Assembly: GCA_021781775.1 (NCBI GenBank)
Contig: JAJXWE010000091.1
Coordinates: 1 to 6,636, forward strand
Source of the DNA: Pseudomonadota bacterium
Lineage (GTDB): Bacteria; Pseudomonadota; Gammaproteobacteria; Steroidobacterales; Steroidobacteraceae
Direction of reading: 5' to 3'
DNA length: 6,636 nucleotides
Below are positions 6,497-6,636 of this stretch, piece after piece (the stretch's first letter is position 1; each line of letters begins with the position of its first letter). A program made the position numbers and the translations under genes. The notes beneath the pieces are model-generated. The model searched no databases. It was not told the DNA's origin and saw only the letters and a program-made list of their open reading frames with translations.

Positions 6497-6636
6497 GCGC
6501 CTGGGAGACGGTGATCGGGCTCGAGATCCACGCCCAGCTCGCCACCCGATCGAAGATCTTCTCCGGGGCCGCCACCGCCTACGGGGCCGCGCCCAACAGT
6601 CAGGCATGCCTGGTGGACCTCGGCTACCCCGGCGTG
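6493..6636 (+). CDS. gatB: Asp-tRNA(Asn)/Glu-tRNA(Gln) amidotransferase subunit B, 5' part only
   Basis: Kinase/amidotransferase subunit that binds the mischarged tRNA, activates the side-chain carboxyl with ATP and transfers ammonia delivered from GatA. Only the first 48 codons are in the window; the gene continues past the right edge. The N-terminus carries the family motif WETVIGLEIHAQL (4-16), then SKIFSG (20-25), APNSQ (34-38) and the start of DLGYPGV (42-48). That LVDLG.PGV form is the one I associate with gammaproteobacterial GatB; many other bacterial GatBs have a Cys-containing CLGLPG form here. The ATG at 6493 overlaps the gatA stop as ATGA. GGAG (6481-6484) lies eight bases upstream, which supports the start and translational coupling. 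Confidence 0.97.
   Translation, partial: MSAWETVIGLEIHAQLATRSKIFSGAATAYGAAPNSQACLVDLGYPGV

Noticed and set aside
5015..6607. Long minus-strand open frame (530 codons) opposite gatA and gatB
   Set aside because: It lies wholly antisense to a complete gatA with all catalytic motifs. Its composition is the Arg/Ala/Gly/His-rich pattern of a GC-rich shadow frame, with no recognisable domain.

Overview
This is a housekeeping region of a GC-rich bacterium, most likely a gammaproteobacterium. It holds two divergent operons: the cell-shape operon mreB-mreC-mreD-mrdA on the minus strand, and gatC-gatA-gatB on the plus strand. MreB (347 aa) is close to full-length identity with enterobacterial and pseudomonad MreB. 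From memory, mreB and gatC are also divergent neighbours in Pseudomonas. In Pseudomonas mreD is followed by maf and rng, whereas here mrdA follows directly, an order I associate with Xanthomonadales-like and other deep-branching gammaproteobacteria. Genus-level placement is not possible from this window.

Layout: positions 1-1970 carry mrdA (PBP2), whose 3' end runs off the left edge. mreD (1986-2459) and mreC (2456-3529) overlap by 4 bases. mreB (3541-4584) is the operon's first gene. Positions 4585-4734 are a 150-base divergent intergenic region with plausible back-to-back promoters and a small inverted repeat in the mreB leader. Rightwards come gatC (4735-5025), gatA (5039-6496) and the first 48 codons of gatB (6493 to the right edge), which overlaps gatA by 4 bases. 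No gene-free stretch exceeds 300 bases.

The shape operon encodes most of the Rod complex (elongasome). MreB forms membrane-bound actin-like filaments, MreC and MreD link them to the periplasm, and PBP2 is the transpeptidase that cross-links new side-wall peptidoglycan. RodA, the partner glycosyltransferase, would be expected beyond the left edge. The gat operon encodes the GatCAB amidotransferase, which converts Asp-tRNA(Asn) and/or Glu-tRNA(Gln) to the correctly charged tRNA.

I see no new multi-gene system, mobile element, CRISPR array or RNA gene. The items most worth a second look are sequence-level: two near-perfect palindromes inside mrdA that share GGTCTG/CAGACC arms, an apparently altered zinc site in PBP2, a Ser in place of the first Glu of the MreB EEPMA motif, a repetitive Pro/Ala-rich MreC tail, and an ambiguous gatC start.
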